Shown: positions 17,720 to 25,930 of the stretch, piece after piece
How the letters are laid out: each line of letters starts with the position of its first letter
How positions within the stretch are numbered: the stretch's first letter is position 1
Assembly: GCA_000720995.1 (NCBI GenBank)
Contig: JOEL01000006.1
Coordinates: 124,001-188,000 of the forward strand
Source: Streptomyces celluloflavus
GTDB taxonomy: Bacteria > Actinomycetota > Actinomycetes > Streptomycetales > Streptomycetaceae
Length of the DNA: 64,000 nucleotides
Direction of reading: 5' to 3'
Made by a program: the position numbers and the translations under genes
The notes under the pieces: model-generated
What the model saw: the letters and a program-made list of their open reading frames with translations, nothing else
Database searches by the model: none
Told to the model about the DNA's origin: nothing

Positions 17720-18484
17720 TCACATATGCGTTCCGCCGTCGATCCGGATCTCCGTACCGGTGATGAACGCACCGTCCTGCGAGGCGAGCATCGCGATGAC
17801 CCCGGCGACGGTTTCCGGGCCCGCGAACCCCTTGCCGATGGCCGGCAGCAGCTTGCCGAACAGGCTCGGGTCGGCGTCCTCGGGCAGGCCCGGGTCGAGG
17901 GTCATCCCGGACTGTATGGAGCCCGGCGCCACACAGACCGCGCGCAGCCCCTGCTTGGCGTACTCGCTCGCGATGGCGTGCGTGAGGGACTGGATGCCGC
18001 CCTTGCTCGCCGCGTATGCCGCCATGTACGGGTGCGCGAACGAGGCGGAGGTGGAGCTGAAGTTGACCACGACGGGTGACCGGCCCGCGAGCAGGGCGGG
18101 CAGCGCCTCCCGGATCATCAGGAAGGTGCCGGTGAGGTTGACCGAGATGATCTTGTTGAAGAAGTCCAGGCCGGTCTCGTGGGTGTGCGAGGCGCGCAGG
18201 ATGCCGGCCGCGTTGACCAGGACGTCCAGACCGCCGAGGCCGGACACCGCGGCCGCGACGCCGGTCCGGACCGCCGCCTCGTCGGAGATGTCCAGCACCG
18301 CGGTCACCAGCCGGTCGCCGCCGCCGTCCGCGGCGGCGCGCTCGGCGGTGGCCCGCAGGCCCGCCGCGTCGATGTCCGCCGCCACCACCCGGCCGCCCTC
18401 GGCGAGGATCCGGTGGACGGTGGCCTGTCCGATGCCCGAGCCGGCCCCGGTGATCAGTACGCGGCGCCCGTCGAAACGCTCCAT
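17720..18484 (-). CDS. Short-chain dehydrogenase/reductase
   Basis: The ATG at 18484 has GGGAG upstream and gives 254 aa. The Rossmann motif TGAGSGIG (residues about 11-18), the NAAG motif (LVNAAGIL), the catalytic Ser of NFSSTSAS and the YAASKGG pair (Tyr and Lys) are all intact. The C-terminus GTEIRIDGGTHM matches the FabG-like classical SDRs. It is divergent from a TetR gene across a 131-bp operator region and is probably its target. Substrate unknown. Confidence 0.88.
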   Translation of the reverse strand: MERFDGRRVLITGAGSGIGQATVHRILAEGGRVVAADIDAAGLRATAERAAADGGGDRLVTAVLDISDEAAVRTGVAAAVSGLGGLDVLVNAAGILRASHTHETGLDFFNKIISVNLTGTFLMIREALPALLAGRSPVVVNFSSTSASFAHPYMAAYAASKGGIQSLTHAIASEYAKQGLRAVCVAPGSIQSGMTLDPGLPEDADPSLFGKLLPAIGKGFAGPETVAGVIAMLASQDGAFITGTEIRIDGGTHM

Positions 18485-18552
18485 GGTGCTGCTCCCTTTC
18501 CCTGGGTGTGTGCGCCCTCTCCGGGCACGTTTGTCCGCACGGTACGCCGACA

Positions 18553-18594
18553 TGGCATGTTGTGCCACATTCGCGTGACATGCCAAAGTGTCAC
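18553..18594. promoter_or_regulatory. TetR operator region between SDR and TetR genes
   Basis: Two overlapping perfect inverted repeats occur in the divergent gap: TGGCATGT-N17-ACATGCCA (18553-18585) and GTGACA-N8-TGTCAC (18575-18594). The second is only 21 bp from the TetR start, the placement expected for autorepression and joint control of the SDR gene. Confidence 0.65.
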
Positions 18595-18615
18595 CACGCT
18601 CCGTAAGCTGGGCCC

Positions 18616-19305
18616 ATGTCCACCGCGCCCCGCACCGCACCCCCCACACGCTCCGCCCGCCCCTCCCTCACCGAGCGGCGCAAGGCCGAGACCCAGCTGG
18701 AGATCGCCCGCACCGCGGCGGCCCTGTTCGCCGAGCGCGGCGCCGGGGTCACCGCCGAGGAGATCGCGCGCGCCGCGGGCGTCGCACCGCGCACCTTCTA
18801 CCGCTACTTCCGCACCAAGGAGGACGCGGTGGCGCCGCTGCTCGCCGTCGGGGTGCGGCGGTGGATCGACGATCTGGCCGGGCCGGCGGCCGGGCCGCAC
18901 CCGCCGTCCGTACGTGAGGCGCTGGAGCGGGCGGCGCGGCGGGCACTGACTCCGGCCGGGCCGGAGGCCGAGGAGGCACTGCGCTGGACCCGCGGGCTGC
19001 TGCGCGCGATGCCCGGTGATCCGGCGCTGCGCGCGGTCTGGCACCGTGTGCACCACGAGTCCGAGGAGGCGCTGATCCCGGTCCTGGCCCGGCTGACCGG
19101 CGCCGGCCCACTGGCGGTACGGCTCGCCGCGGCCGCCGCGAACACCGCACTGCGGGTCGCGGTGGAGGTATGGGCCGCCGGCGACGAGCCGGCGGACGGC
19201 CCGCAGGGGCCCGCGGAGCTGGTGACGCGCGGTATGCGGGCCCTGACGGCGGGGCTGCCGGAGCTGGACGGCCGGCGGCCGGATCCGGCCACGCGGCGGG
19301 ACTGA
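18616..19305 (+). CDS. TetR-family transcriptional regulator
   Basis: The 229-aa protein has the TetR N-terminal HTH at residues 24-75 (LEIARTAAALFAERGAGVTAEEIARAAGVAPRTFYRYFRTKED). The helical ligand-binding domain follows, with no recognisable ligand signature. It starts at the ATG at 18616 and faces the SDR gene. It most likely represses itself and the SDR through the inverted repeats just upstream. Confidence 0.9.
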   Translation: MSTAPRTAPPTRSARPSLTERRKAETQLEIARTAAALFAERGAGVTAEEIARAAGVAPRTFYRYFRTKEDAVAPLLAVGVRRWIDDLAGPAAGPHPPSVREALERAARRALTPAGPEAEEALRWTRGLLRAMPGDPALRAVWHRVHHESEEALIPVLARLTGAGPLAVRLAAAAANTALRVAVEVWAAGDEPADGPQGPAELVTRGMRALTAGLPELDGRRPDPATRRD

Positions 19306-19340
19306 ACCGGCCGGCGGAGGGGTGCGGCACACCGGGCCGC

Positions 19341-19387
19341 GTGCGGGAGGGCCGCCCGGTACCTGATACCGGGCGGCCCTCCTGCAC
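19341..19387. terminator. Strong bidirectional stem-loop terminator (TetR / adhE)
   Basis: A perfect 16-bp stem (19346-19361 with 19367-19382, arm GGAGGGCCGCCCGGTA) closes a 5-base loop. One wobble and four more pairs extend it outwards. It stands between the converging TetR and adhE genes, 35 bp after the TetR stop. Confidence 0.85.
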
Positions 19388-19414
19388 GGGGCCGTCACGC
19401 CCCGCACCGCGGTC

Positions 19415-22060
19415 TCACTTCTCTCCGGCCGCGTCCTGCGTCGTGCCGTAGTACGCCTGCTTCATCAGCCGCTGCATGTCGTCGGTCATCGGCATCCGCG
19501 GGTTGGCGGGCGCGCACTGGTCGGCGTAGGCGTTCATGGCCTGCTGCGGGAGGGCCGCGAGGAACTCCTGCTCGTCGACGCCCTGCTCCTGGAAGGAGGC
19601 GGGGATACCGCACCGGGTGCGCAGGTCCTCGATGGCGCGGGCGTAGGACTCCACGCCCTCCGCCGCGGTCGCGGCGGGCAGGCCCAGCATCTTCGCGATC
19701 TCCTGGAACCGCTCCGGGGCGCGGTAGACCTCCGCCTTCGGCCAGGGGGTGGCCTTGCCGGTGAGCTGTCCGTTGTGCCGGATGACATGCGGCAGGAGGA
19801 GGGCGTTGGTCCGGCCGTGGGCGACGTGGAAGGTGTTGCCCAGGGTGTGGGCCATGGCGTGGACCATGCCGAGGAAGGCGTTGGCGAAGGCCATACCGGC
19901 CACCGTCGAGGCGTTGTGCATCTTCTCCCGGGCCTCGGGGTCCTCGGCGCCGTGCACGACGCAGCGCTCCAGGTTCTCGAAGATCAGCTTGATGGCCTGG
20001 AGGCAGAGGCCGTCGGTGTAGTCGTTGGAGTAGACCGAGACGTACGCCTCGGTGGCGTGGGTCAGGGCGTCGAAGCCCGAGTCCGCGGTGACGGTCGCCG
20101 GGAGGTTCATCGGCAGCACCGGGTCGACGATGGCGACGTCCGGCGTGAGCGCGTAGTCCGCCAGCGGGTACTTCTGGGCGGCCGCGGGGTCGGAGATGAC
20201 GGCGAAGGGGGTGACCTCCGAGCCGGTGCCCGAGGTGGTCGGGATGGCGACCAGCCGGGCCTTCTCGCCCAGCGAGGGGAACTTGAAGGCGCGCTTGCGG
20301 ATGTCGAAGAACTTCTCCTTGGTGTCGGCGAACTCGACCTCGGGACGCTCGTACATCAGCCACATGATCTTGGCCGCGTCCATCGCCGAGCCGCCGCCGA
20401 GCGCGATGATGGTGTCCGGCTGGAAGTCGCGCAGCTGCGCGGCGCCCGCCTGGACGGTGGAGAGCTCCGGGTTGGGTTCGACGCTGTCGATGACCTGGAG
20501 GACGACGGCCGAGGGGCGGCCCTGGAGGATGTCGGTCACCTTCTGGACGAAGCCGAGGGCCGACATGGTCTTGTCGGTGACGATCGAGACCCGCTTGAGG
20601 CCGTCCATCTCACCGAGGTAGCGCAGCGAGTTGCGCTCGAAGTAGATCTTCGGCGGGACCTTGAACCACTGCATGTTGTTGTTCCGCCGTCCGATGCGCT
20701 TGACGTTGATGAGATTGACCGCGGTGACGTTCCCGGCGACGGAGTTGTGCCCGTACGAACCGCAGCCGAGGGTGAGCGAGGGCAGGAAGGCGTTGTAGAC
20801 ATCGCCGATGCCGCCGAAGGTCGAGGGCGAGTTGACGATCACCCGGATCGCCTTGACCCGCTTGCCGAACTCCTCGGCCAGCTCCTCGCTCGCGGTGTGG
20901 ATCGCGGCGCTGTGTCCCAGCCCGCCCAACTCGACCATCTGCGCGGCGAGTTCCATGCCCAGCTCGGTGGAGCCGGCCCGCAGGCAGGCCAGGATCGGCG
21001 AGAGCTTCTCGCGGGTCAGCGGCTCGCCCTCACCGACCTCGGCGCACTCCGCGACGAGGACCGAGGTGCCCTCCGGGACGGTGAAACCGGCCTGTTCGGC
21101 GATCCACTGCGGGGACTTGCCGACGACCGCGGCGTTCAGCTTGGCGCCGGCGCAGTTGTTGGCGAAGGCCGTGGTGCCGAAGACGTACTCCTCCAGCATG
21201 GTCTTCTCGGCCGGGGCGAGGACGTGCGCGCCGAGCTTGCGCAGCTCCGCGAGGCCCTGGTCGTAGATCTCCTTGTCGAAGATGACGGCCTGCTCGGAGG
21301 CGCAGACCATGCCGTTGTCGAACGCCTTGGAGAGCACGATGTCGTGGATGGCGCGGGCCAGGTCCGCGCTCTTGTGGACATAGGCGGGGACGTTGCCCGC
21401 GCCGACGCCGAGGGCCGGCTTGCCGCACGAGTAGGCCGCCTTGACCATGGCGTTGCCGCCGGTGGCGAGGATCGTGGAGACGCCGTCGTGGTGCATCAGG
21501 CTGTCGGTGGCCGCCATCGAAGGCTCCTCGATCCACTGCACACAGTGCTCGGGGGCGCCCGCCGCGAGCGCCGCGTCCCGGACGATCCGGGCCGCCTCGG
21601 CGCTGCACTTCTGGGCGGAGGGGTGGAAGGCGAAGATGACCGGATTACGGGTCTTGAGGGCGATCAGCGCCTTGAAAACGGTCGTCGAGGTGGGGTTGGT
21701 GACCGGGGTCATCGCACAGATCACACCGACCGGTTCGGCGATCTCGGTGATGCCGTTCAGCTCGTCGCGGCGGATGACGCCGGCCGTCTTGAGGCCCGCC
21801 ATGGAGTGGGTGACGTGCTCACAGGCGAAGAGGTTCTTCACGGCCTTGTCCTCGAACAGGCCCCGGCCGGTCTCCGCCACCGCCTGGCGGGCGAGCTCAC
21901 CATGCGCGGCGAGCGCCGCGAGCGATGCCTTCATGACGATGTGGTCGACCTGCTCCTGGGTGAACTCCTCGAACTGGCCGAGGGCCTTCAGCGCCCCCTG
22001 GACAAGGCCATCGACCGCTTCCACTGCGGGGGTCGGTGCGGTGTTCTCCGTGGCCTGCAT
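19415..22060 (-). CDS. adhE: Bifunctional acetaldehyde-CoA/alcohol dehydrogenase
   Basis: The ATG at 22060 has AAGGAGG 7 bases upstream and gives 881 aa, the standard AdhE length. The N-terminal aldehyde dehydrogenase half holds the catalytic Cys in FDNGMVCASEQ. The C-terminal iron alcohol dehydrogenase half begins near residue 465 with GGGSAMDAAK and GTGSEVTPFAV, and its metal-binding histidines are in FDALTHATEAY and MAHTLGNTFHVAHG. The enzyme reduces acetyl-CoA to ethanol with NADH, or runs in reverse. It is not expected in an obligate aerobe; a Rex-type site upstream fits control by NADH/NAD+. Confidence 0.93.
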   Translation of the reverse strand: MQATENTAPTPAVEAVDGLVQGALKALGQFEEFTQEQVDHIVMKASLAALAAHGELARQAVAETGRGLFEDKAVKNLFACEHVTHSMAGLKTAGVIRRDELNGITEIAEPVGVICAMTPVTNPTSTTVFKALIALKTRNPVIFAFHPSAQKCSAEAARIVRDAALAAGAPEHCVQWIEEPSMAATDSLMHHDGVSTILATGGNAMVKAAYSCGKPALGVGAGNVPAYVHKSADLARAIHDIVLSKAFDNGMVCASEQAVIFDKEIYDQGLAELRKLGAHVLAPAEKTMLEEYVFGTTAFANNCAGAKLNAAVVGKSPQWIAEQAGFTVPEGTSVLVAECAEVGEGEPLTREKLSPILACLRAGSTELGMELAAQMVELGGLGHSAAIHTASEELAEEFGKRVKAIRVIVNSPSTFGGIGDVYNAFLPSLTLGCGSYGHNSVAGNVTAVNLINVKRIGRRNNNMQWFKVPPKIYFERNSLRYLGEMDGLKRVSIVTDKTMSALGFVQKVTDILQGRPSAVVLQVIDSVEPNPELSTVQAGAAQLRDFQPDTIIALGGGSAMDAAKIMWLMYERPEVEFADTKEKFFDIRKRAFKFPSLGEKARLVAIPTTSGTGSEVTPFAVISDPAAAQKYPLADYALTPDVAIVDPVLPMNLPATVTADSGFDALTHATEAYVSVYSNDYTDGLCLQAIKLIFENLERCVVHGAEDPEAREKMHNASTVAGMAFANAFLGMVHAMAHTLGNTFHVAHGRTNALLLPHVIRHNGQLTGKATPWPKAEVYRAPERFQEIAKMLGLPAATAAEGVESYARAIEDLRTRCGIPASFQEQGVDEQEFLAALPQQAMNAYADQCAPANPRMPMTDDMQRLMKQAYYGTTQDAAGEK

Positions 22061-22618
22061 GGCAGGTCCTCCTTGGCTGGACCGGTTTCCTGATGCCTCC
22101 ATCAGACCTCCGTCCGGACCCGCGAACTGTCCGCGAATGCCCCTTTTTGTGCGGACCAAAGTCCCTTCAAGATCGGAACGGGACCGTCAATATGCCGCCT
22201 GACCTGCAAGAACAGGGGAGGACCTAGGACCCTTGGAAGCTCGTGAAAACTTTCACAAGTTTCCTGCCATCGGGCCGGTGCGAGGCATCCGCTATCGGCA
22301 TAAGCCAGTCTTGACACCCCAGGCCCTGCCTTCGGGCCAATCGGCGGAGATCGAATCCCTCCCGAACGATCGGTCGGCGGCCGGATTCACTCCCTTCCGA
22401 GCCGCCCGGCACCTCGCCGGGGGTCACCGGCGGCGCCGCATCCCCGCTGGCCGCACACGGTGCCCGCACCACTCCCCCACACTTCCCCCGCATTTGTTCA
22501 CGCCATTACCCACTGCTTTCACCTATCGACTCAAAGCGATCGGCCGGGGTGCGTTCACTGTGCGCTTGGGCCAGACTCCCGTCCGGTATCTGCACCTTCG
22601 AGCAAGGGAGTGTTCGTC
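22061..22618. other. Divergent regulatory region, adhE and SSI genes
   Basis: The 558 bp contain the Rex-type operator (listed separately) and no supported gene; frames crossing it are shadows or extensions without protein-like sequence. The adhE leader would be about 150 bases long. Confidence 0.55.
22241..22258. promoter_or_regulatory. Rex operator upstream of adhE
   Basis: TCGTGAAAACTTTCACAA matches the Rex consensus TTGTGAA-N4-TTCACAA at 13 of 14 defined positions. It is about 180 bp upstream of the adhE start. Rex represses such sites when NAD+ is high and releases them when NADH rises under low oxygen. Confidence 0.85.
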
Positions 22619-23083
22619 ATGCGGTACATCACCGGCGGAATCGCGCTCGGCGCGGCACTGGTTTTCGGTGCCCTCGCCACCACCGCACCGGCCACCGCCG
22701 CACCCACCGCACCCACCACCGCACCGGCGCAGTCGGCGCGGACCACCGGGCTCTACGCCCCGACGGCGCTGGTACTGACCGTCGGCCAGGGCGAGAGCCG
22801 CGCGACCGCCACGGTGCAGCGCGCGGTGACGCTCAGCTGCGCGCCGTCGGCGAGCGGCAGCCACCCGGACCCCAAGGCCGCCTGCGCCCAGCTGCGTTCG
22901 GTATCCGGTGACTTCACCGAGGTGACCGAGGCCGGGACGACGGGCCGGGTGTGTACCAAGGAGTGGGCCCCCATCGTGGTCACCGCGGACGGCGTCTGGC
23001 AGGGCAGCCGGGTGTCCTACACGTACACCTTCGCCAACTCCTGCGCGATGACGGACGGCAAGGGCTCGGTCTTCGAGTTCTGA
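22619..23083 (+). CDS. Secreted subtilisin inhibitor (SSI family), Lys at P1
   Basis: The 154-aa precursor has a signal peptide (residues 1 to about 28, cut after ATAA) and a mature SSI domain (from about [13 protein letters not shown]). All four cysteines (C74, C89, C112, C142) are present for the two disulfides. The reactive site falls in VCTKEWAP: aligning with the Met73 P1 of classical SSI makes Lys114 the P1 residue, which predicts trypsin-like targets as well as subtilisin. AAGGGAG precedes the ATG. It is convergent with a streptogrisin gene. Confidence 0.92.
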   Translation: MRYITGGIALGAALVFGALATTAPATAAPTAPTTAPAQSARTTGLYAPTALVLTVGQGESRATATVQRAVTLSCAPSASGSHPDPKAACAQLRSVSGDFTEVTEAGTTGRVCTKEWAPIVVTADGVWQGSRVSYTYTFANSCAMTDGKGSVFEF

Positions 23084-23113
23084 CCGCTCCCCGCCAGGCC
23101 CCAGGTTCCAGGT

Positions 23114-23142
23114 CCCCGGACGCCGGACGGCGGCGTCCGGGG
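23114..23142 (+). terminator. Stem-loop terminator after the SSI gene
   Basis: A perfect 12-bp stem CCCCGGACGCCG / CGGCGTCCGGGG closes a 5-base loop, 30 bp after the SSI stop. There is no U-tract, as is usual in streptomycetes. Confidence 0.85.
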
Positions 23143-23220
23143 ATCGTCGGGTGGGGGCCGATGGGCCGGGGCCGGGCACCGGGAAGGGCCGGGCGGAGGA
23201 TGCGGGCGTCGCGCTCCAAC

Positions 23221-23370
23221 AAGTCGCCCCGGACGGACCGGTGGCCGATGGGCGGACGACGGACGGAGGTACCACCGGTGAACGGACGACGGACGGAGGT
23301 GCCGCCAGTGGCCGGGCAACGGACGGAGGTACCCCCGGTGACCGCACGACGGACCGGCAGGCGGCCGGAT
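23221..23370. repeat. 30-bp tandem repeat (minisatellite)
   Basis: Three clear units (23251-23280, 23281-23310, 23311-23340) share the core GACGGACGGAGGT.CC.CC; partly matching units flank them on each side. The period of exactly 30 would keep a reading frame (RTTDGGTTGE-like decapeptides on the plus strand), but no convincing gene contains it. Confidence 0.8.
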
Positions 23371-23409
23371 ACCGGCACCGACAGCCGGCGGAATGCGGGC
23401 ACCGGCAGG

Positions 23410-23448
23410 CACCGGCCCCCGGATGTCGAGCAGGTCCGGGGGCCGGTG
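23410..23448 (-). terminator. Stem-loop terminator after the streptogrisin D-like gene
   Basis: A perfect 14-bp stem CACCGGCCCCCGGA / TCCGGGGGCCGGTG with an 11-base loop lies 51 bp beyond the protease stop. Confidence 0.85.
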
Positions 23449-23498
23449 CCGGTGCCGTACGGGCCGGAGCCCGGCGGCACGGTGCGGTGCGGTGCGGG

Positions 23499-24563
23499 TC
23501 AGCCGATCTGCGCGCCGTAGGCCGCCAGGGCCGCCGGAACCGGCTGGAAGAAGGTCTCGCCGCCCGACGAGCAGTCGCCGCTGCCGCCGGAGGTGAGGCC
23601 GAGCGCGGTGCCGCCGTCGAAGAGCGCGCCGCCGCTGTCACCGGGCTCGGCGCAGACATCGGTCTGGATCAGACCGTTGACCGTGCCCTCCTGGTAGTTG
23701 ACGGTGGCGTTCAGCGCCTTGACGGTGCCGTCGTGCACCTGGCTGGTGCTGCCGCTGCGGGTCACGTGCTCGCCCACCGTGGCATCCCCGGCCTGGGTGA
23801 TCTGCTGGGTGCTGCCGTTGTAGAGGTCCACCTCGCTCGGGTGCGCGGTGTTCGCCGTGTACTTGGCGATGGAGTAGTCGTTGCCCGGGAACGTGGACTG
23901 GTCGGTGGTCGCGATCTCCGAGCCGCCCTGCTGGTCGGACCAGCTCTGCACGGCGTTGCCGCAGTGGCCGGCCGTCAGGAAGTACGGCTGGCCGTCCTTG
24001 ACGACGTTGAAGCCGAGCGAGCAGCGGGCGGTGCTGCCCCAGATCGCGTCGCCACCGGCGATGAGGGTCTTGAACTCGCCCTTGCTCTGGCGGAGTTCGG
24101 CCTTGTCGCCGAGGGCGCCCACCACCTTGGTGAGCTGGTTCAGCTCGGCGCCCCGGACCGTGCGGTCGGCGGTCACCAGAACCTTGTTGCTCCGCGGGTC
24201 GACCGACCAGGCCGTGCCGGGGATCGTCGCCTTCGCCTTCAGCGTCCGGCGGGCCGTGTCGAGCTGGGCGAGCGTGTGCTTGACGAGTCTCGCCTCCGCC
24301 CCCTTGGCCCGGACGGCCTTGGCGGCCGTCTCGTCCACGACGTTGACCACGAGCTTGTGGGCCTTGGCGTCATAGAACGAGCCGGCCGTACCGGTCTTGA
24401 ACTGGGCCGCCAGCGCGGTCGCCGCGGCGGGGGTCAGCCGGTCCGCGGTGGGGGCCGTCGCCGCCTGGGCGCTGGTCATGGTGAGAGTGGCGGTGGCGGC
24501 CAGGGCCAGCGCGCCCGCGCCGCCCAGGACGGCGCGCCGCTTGGGTATGCGTCGGTGCTTCAA
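23499..24563 (-). CDS. sprD: Streptogrisin D-like secreted serine protease
   Basis: The TTG at 24563, 7 bases after GGGAGG, starts MKHRRIPKRR, the usual streptogrisin opening. The 354-aa precursor has a signal peptide (to about residue 35, SAQA), an alpha-lytic-type propeptide (about 36-167) and a mature S1 protease from Ile168 (IAGGDAIWGS). The triad is His200 (LTAGHC), Asp229 (NDYS) and Ser310 (EPGDSGG). The mature sequence resembles streptogrisin D most closely, hence the symbol. It is exported, folds with its pro-region and self-cleaves. Confidence 0.9.
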   Translation of the reverse strand: MKHRRIPKRRAVLGGAGALALAATATLTMTSAQAATAPTADRLTPAAATALAAQFKTGTAGSFYDAKAHKLVVNVVDETAAKAVRAKGAEARLVKHTLAQLDTARRTLKAKATIPGTAWSVDPRSNKVLVTADRTVRGAELNQLTKVVGALGDKAELRQSKGEFKTLIAGGDAIWGSTARCSLGFNVVKDGQPYFLTAGHCGNAVQSWSDQQGGSEIATTDQSTFPGNDYSIAKYTANTAHPSEVDLYNGSTQQITQAGDATVGEHVTRSGSTSQVHDGTVKALNATVNYQEGTVNGLIQTDVCAEPGDSGGALFDGGTALGLTSGGSGDCSSGGETFFQPVPAALAAYGAQIG

Positions 24564-25222
24564 CTCAGAGCCTCCCGTGGGGGGATGGGCCCGCTCTGTG
24601 GGGAGATACGGACCCGGAGAGTGTGGGGAACTCGGGACACGGACGCATCCGCCCCGCGTCACAGCACCTCGGGGAGTCGCGTCCATGCCAACGTGCGGAC
24701 CGAGTATTCCCACCGCCCCAGTCGCGCACAAGACCGAATTCCGGTCTCCGGTACGGGAGTTGACCGTTCCGCCGGATTGCGGACACAGCGTGGTCCGCGC
24801 ACGTCGCGCCCGATCACGGACAGCGATGACCACAGGGGGCGCCCACGGGCACGCAGGGGGTGAGGACTACACCTGTCCGGAAACCATCCGCCTCATCCGG
24901 CCCCCGCGAATCCCCCACCACTCCCCCGGTTCCGTCCGCGACCACGGCCCACCGTCCGGCCCCGGACGGCGTGACCGCCATATCCGCCCACGTCAACGGC
25001 CCCGAAGTCCCCGCAGCCCCCACCGCAAGGCAACTGCCAGTGCTACCCGGACCGTGGGCTCAGCGGCGAAGTCCTCGGCTCCGGTGACGAGTTCGGCGGC
25101 GTCCCGACCGAGGCGCGTCATCTCGTGCGTCGCTCCATCCGGGTGGGCGCACCTCTGCCCAGCTACGGAGAGCTACTCCTCAGGAAGCGAACGGCCGGCC
25201 TCGGGGTGGTGCGGCAGCGCCC
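24564..25222. other. 660-bp gap upstream of the streptogrisin D-like gene
   Basis: This holds the protease promoter side and no firm gene. One plus-strand frame ending at 25271 reads protein-like (DEFGGVPTEARHLVRRSI, then PLPSYGELLLRKRT) but has no good start and runs into the HAD gene end. It may be a decayed gene fragment. Confidence 0.4.
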
Positions 25223-25873
25223 TTATGCCGGTGTACCGATGGCGTGGTGGATCGCGGCGGCGGCGGCGTGAGCGGCATGGGTGGGCCGGTAGGAATCCTG
25301 GGTCCAGGGGCGGCCGTCCGTCACCCACACACTTCGGAGTCCGAGCGCGTCGGCGCCCGCGATATCGGCGTGCGGTGAATCCCCGATGACCCACGCGCCC
25401 GGCAGGGGGACGCCGACGATCGCGGCTGCCGCCCGGAAGATCTCCGGTTCCGGCTTCTTGTGGCCGACGTCTTCGGAGACGACCCAGCCCTGGACGAGCT
25501 GGTCGAGTCCGGTGTTACGGATCTTCCCTTCCTGCTGGACGGTGCGGCCGTTGGTGACGATGACGCACGTCCAGCCGTCCGCCCGCGCGCTGCCCAGCGC
25601 CTCGCGGGAGGACCGCGCCAGGACGACGCGATCGGCGGCGCCGGTGTCGAGCAGCGCACGGATGGCGGCGGTCGGCACCACGTCGCCGTATCGGCCGGTC
25701 AGGGCCGCGGCGACGTCGTGACGCGCGGTATAGCCACCGGCGTCGACGGACATCACCCACATGAGGTCGGCGGCGGGCAGGGAGTGCTCGGCGAGGAAGT
25801 GCGCGACGGCGGCGCGGAAGGCCGCATCGCGGTCGACAAGGGTGTTGTCGAGATCCAGCAGCAGCAACGGCAT
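25223..25873 (-). CDS. HAD-family hydrolase
   Basis: The 216-aa protein has the HAD motifs in order: I LLLLDLDNTLVDRD (Asp nucleophile near residue 7), II VIVTNGRT, III the Lys of VGHKKPEPEIF, and IV VIGDSPHADIAGA. A C1-type cap lies between I and II. This is the pattern of phosphoglycolate phosphatase/haloacid dehalogenase-like phosphatases. It starts 57 bp after the slipin stop on the same strand and may share its transcript. Substrate unknown. Confidence 0.9.
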   Translation of the reverse strand: MPLLLLDLDNTLVDRDAAFRAAVAHFLAEHSLPAADLMWVMSVDAGGYTARHDVAAALTGRYGDVVPTAAIRALLDTGAADRVVLARSSREALGSARADGWTCVIVTNGRTVQQEGKIRNTGLDQLVQGWVVSEDVGHKKPEPEIFRAAAAIVGVPLPGAWVIGDSPHADIAGADALGLRSVWVTDGRPWTQDSYRPTHAAHAAAAAIHHAIGTPA

Positions 25874-25930
25874 GAGCGGCAGTGGACCACGGCCTGCGGC
25901 AGGTCGTTCGGGAGGTCCTACGGCAGGGTC

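Larger units (their letters stand above)
23084..23498. other. Convergent gap holding two terminators and a minisatellite
   Basis: The 415 bp between the SSI stop and the streptogrisin D-like stop contain no supported gene. They contain two hairpins and a 30-bp tandem repeat, listed separately. Confidence 0.6.

Noticed and set aside
23151-23498. A repeat protein encoded by the minisatellite
   Set aside because: The frame continues as a shadow of the protease gene and has no start or signal of its own.
25060-25271. Plus-strand frame with protein-like sequence (GVPTEARHLVRRSI)
   Set aside because: No convincing start, no recognised family, and it ends inside the HAD gene; at most a decayed fragment.
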